Assembly (NCBI GenBank): GCA_013400115.1
Contig: VXBP01009037.1
Location: 633,527-697,526, forward strand
Source: Rhinopomastus cyanomelas
Taxonomy: Eukaryota > Chordata > Aves > Bucerotiformes > Rhinopomastidae
Direction: 5' to 3'
Length of the DNA stretch: 64,000 nt
Position numbers and translations under genes: made by a program. Below are positions 61,611 through 64,000 of the stretch, in pieces. Positions within the stretch are counted from its first letter, which is position 1, and each line of letters opens with the position of its first letter. Below the pieces are notes generated by a model. That model did no database searches, was not told the DNA's origin, and saw only the letters and a list, made by a program, of their open reading frames with translations.

Positions 61611-62728
61611 TCTGACTATGATTCTACGACCTGAAGTACATCTGTATCCTCCTGAGTCTCTGGACGCAGGATCCCACCCGCCAGCTGCAAACAGCCGCCT
61701 CAGAAAGCACCGCCCCCCCCGCGCCCCCCTGCTCTGTCTCGATGCTGAGCGGCGCTGAGGAGCGGAAAGCACGGAGCGGCTTCATCTCGGGAAGATCGGC
61801 ACAAGCTCCTCGAGCAGCCCCAGGGACAGCTGACAGCAGCACCCAGGGAAATAAAACCCTTTCTTCTCCTCGACAGAGCCCGGCAGCCAGGATGAAAGAC
61901 GTCGAGGAACTTGGAGAGAAACCCGGGAACACATTTTCCGTGCAACGAGACTTCCTGCACAGAGCCCAGGAACAGGCACGGGACCGGCTTTGGGATGAGC
62001 AGCGGGATCCCAGCTCGGCTGGTGGGAGGAACGAACCGGCCCCGGGATGGAAACCCAGCGCATGTCCCCCCGAACCCAGCCTGTTGCAATCCCCAGCACG
62101 GGGCTAAACAAGCCCAGGCTCTCCTGCCCCCTAAACACAGAATCCTAGAGACCAGCAAGGCAGGGAGGGCAAAGCTGCCTCTTCCCTTCCCTGCCTTCCC
62201 CTCAGAGGACGGGAAACCCACCTCTCCACGCTCACAGTGCAACCGGGGGGCACAGCCAGGGCTGCAGAGGGCAACCCCGATCTTCTTTAGTGGGGGTCTT
62301 CCATGGGGATTTTTATAAGGGATCTTTCAAGGGGATCTTTAACAGGGATCTTTAACTGCTTTCCACAGCGACTGCAGAGCTGGTCTTGCAGAGTGAGACT
62401 GTCCTAGCACTCAGAACTGTCTAACCCCTGGGGCCAAACCCCAAAAATCCTGTGGCTTCCGCAGCGGAGAAGAGAGAATTGGCAGCTCCCCAGCAGCCAA
62501 CACCGAGAGGATCCCTCCTCCGAAGGCAGGATCCCAGCCCAGGAGCCTGCTGCTGCAGCCAACGAGCAGTAACTGCCCCCAGACCTCACTCGCTGCTCCC
62601 TCAGCCCAGAGCAAACCCCTAGGAGTGGATTGTTTCGGCTGTTTTGTGTCTTCTCCCCCCTCCTCCCTGCTGCTTCTCAGTCGGGGATGAAGGGGCGGCC
62701 GCCTTCCGGAGACGGGCTAACACATGCT
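61611..62728. other. unique sequence
   Basis: The longest CR1-free stretch near the right end. Overlapping frames of 60-180 codons occur on both strands without recognisable motifs. No gene is recognised. Confidence 0.3.
62317..62356. repeat. short tandem repeat around GGGATCTTT
   Basis: AGGGATCTTTC, GGGGATCTTTAAC and AGGGATCTTTAAC are three units of about 14 bp. A weaker GGGGATTTTTA unit precedes them. Confidence 0.8.
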
Positions 62729-62996
62729 GGAGTGATGGGATGAGGGGTCCAGGCTTGCAGCTGGAAAAGGGGAGAGAGAGGCTGGACAGGAGGAGAAAGG
62801 TCTGGAATCGGAGGGGGGGACCCCTGGAACAGGCTGCCCAGAGAGGGGGTGGATGAGCCCCCATCCCTGGAGCCATTCAAGGTCAGGCTGGCTGGGGCTC
62901 TGGGCAACCTGTGCTGGTGAGTGGTGGCCCTGCTGGGTGTAGGGGAGTTGGAGTGGGTGCCTGTGGAGGTCCCTTCCCACCCTGTGATTCCATGAA
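62729..62996 (+). mobile_element. CR1-F, 268 bp
   Basis: GATGGGATGAGGGGTCCAGG, GGCTGGACAGGAGGAGAAAG, GGTCAGGCTGGCTGGGGCTC and GGAGGTCCCTTCCCACCCTG are present. A second F copy, independent of the duplicated block. Confidence 0.92.
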
Positions 62997-63589
62997 TAAG
63001 ATCCAACAGAAGTTCAGGCAGTCAGCATCCCTTCTGGCTGCTCAGGAGTCTGCGTAGGACAGGAGGGGCCCCCCAGAGCAGCTGGCCCTGCCCAGAAGGG
63101 CCGTTTGCTGGAGGTGCTGGGCAGGGGAGGCTCCTCACCGGCAGACAGCGACTGGGAGGCCACCAGCGCTGACCAACTATCACCCTTCCAGCAGACAGCC
63201 CCCAAGAAGAGGTGTCTCCCTCCTGGCTGGTGCCCACCACCCCTCCTGCTGATTTGAGCTGCAGCGGGCACACTGGAATCAGCTCCATCCTTGGACTGGG
63301 GCTGGAGCCAAACAGACAGTCCCTGTAGGGAGGAAGCAGGAAAGAGGAAGGAGCTCTGAGCAGTCTGCAGAGAAGACATTTTAATTCAGCCTCAGTTTCA
63401 CCCCAGGCCACTCACACAAACTTATGAATGAATTAAACACCCAGCATCTCCTTCAGGATTATAAAGTATTAAACAGCAACGGAGCGGGAAGGAGGAGCGT
63501 TGAGCTGCTGAAGCCCAGCTCCTTAGATCGCCTGGGTTCTCCTGAAGCTCCTGGTTCTGCTGCTCTATGACCTTCCAGGCAAAACAGGA
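62997..63589. other. unique sequence
   Basis: ATGAATGAATTAAACACCC and GATTATAAAGTATTAAACAGC (63423-63478) form an AT-rich motif-like patch. No gene is recognised. Confidence 0.35.
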
Positions 63590-63674
63590 ACAGAATCACA
63601 GAACATTAGGGACTGGAAGGGACCTGGAAAGATCCAGTCCCATCCCCCTGACACACGGGAATAGTCCAGGCCTG
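63590..63674 (-). mobile_element. CR1-A tail with small deletion
   Basis: Antisense ACAGAATCACAGAACATTAG and GACTGGAAGGGACCTGGAAA are present. It then skips from CCCCCTGACACA to CGGGAATAGTCCAGG. Confidence 0.9.
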
Positions 63675-63914
63675 TGGCTCCTCACTGCATAGCCCCTGCC
63701 CCAGCGTGGAGCTGGGCTGCCTGGTGCTCCCCCAGCACTTCGCTCTCCATCCCTGCCCCTGGCCAGGTCATCCAGCTGCTCTTAAACCCGATTTAGTCTG
63801 GAACCAGAGCATCGCTCTGCTGGCCCCCAAAGGTGGGTGATGCTGGTGGAGAAGGGGAGCTCTAAGTGCCCCCTGAAGATGCTGGATGCGTTTCACAGCA
63901 TCTGCTTGGCCAGC

Positions 63915-64000
63915 AGAGACTGGATGATCCTTTAAAGCCCTAAGGACTGGACCTGGGGGATCTCTCGAGGTCCTTTCCAACCCCTCATGCTCTGTGATTC
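63915..64000 (+). mobile_element. CR1-A tail with two shortened units, window edge
   Basis: A reduced inner unit (GACTGGATGATCCTTTAAAG, CCCTAAG) is followed by GACTGGACCTGGGGGATCTC, then TCGAGGTCCTTTCCAACCCC and CTCTGTGATTC at the edge. Both units have internal deletions. Confidence 0.85.

Overview
This window looks like bird nuclear DNA from a GC-rich, gene-poor (intronic or intergenic) region. The main evidence is the density of chicken-repeat-1 (CR1) non-LTR retrotransposon remnants. I count roughly 80 pieces, most of them 5'-truncated and covering only the last 50-850 bp of the element. Their translations show the C-terminal end of CR1 ORF2 (motifs such as [24 protein letters not shown] and [13 protein letters not shown]). 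Many end in CR1-type tails related to ATTCTGTG or ATTCTATG. Density this high is best known from woodpeckers, hornbills and relatives; that lineage is an inference. There is no bacterial, viral or plasmid content. I recognise no complete protein-coding gene and no RNA gene. The many long open frames in either strand are GC-rich shadows or CR1 ORF2 relics.

CR1 labels used here are mine, not database names. A: tail GGTGATCTTTCGAGGTCCCT, the commonest. B: tail GATCCTGGGGGTCTTTTCCA. C: tail GAGCTCAGGGGGCTTCTCCA. D: antisense start GGCTGGAAGGGGCCTCTACA. E: body GGCTGTGGCTGCTCCATCCC. F: body GGTCAGGCTGGCTGGGGCTC. G and Y: older copies resembling widespread avian CR1. The + strand means CR1 sense.

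Layout: 1-15.6 kb alternates unique sequence with A, B and C copies. 15.6-15.76 kb is an AT-rich island. 19.76-23.09 kb holds two nearly identical 1303-bp copies on either side of a 719-base run of N, the signature of two contigs whose overlap was not merged. Single Ns sit at 23767 and 24080. 24-64 kb continues the same mosaic, with nested insertions (24.0, 26.7, 43.2 kb), inverted CR1 pairs (14.0-14.5, 41.1-41.7 kb) and two short minisatellites.

The unique islands between CR1 copies often contain TAAT-type homeodomain motifs, CpGs and low-repeat sequence. They look like conserved noncoding elements of a developmental locus, but conservation cannot be tested here. A few splice-bounded short open segments, mostly on the minus strand (for example 4794-4870 and 36147-36210), are offered as candidate exons with low confidence.

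The most interesting structural observation is that the A family has a modular 3' end. A unit of about 75 bp is present once in most copies, twice in about ten and four times in one. Inner and outer units can be told apart in several copies, suggesting a subfamily with a dimeric tail.
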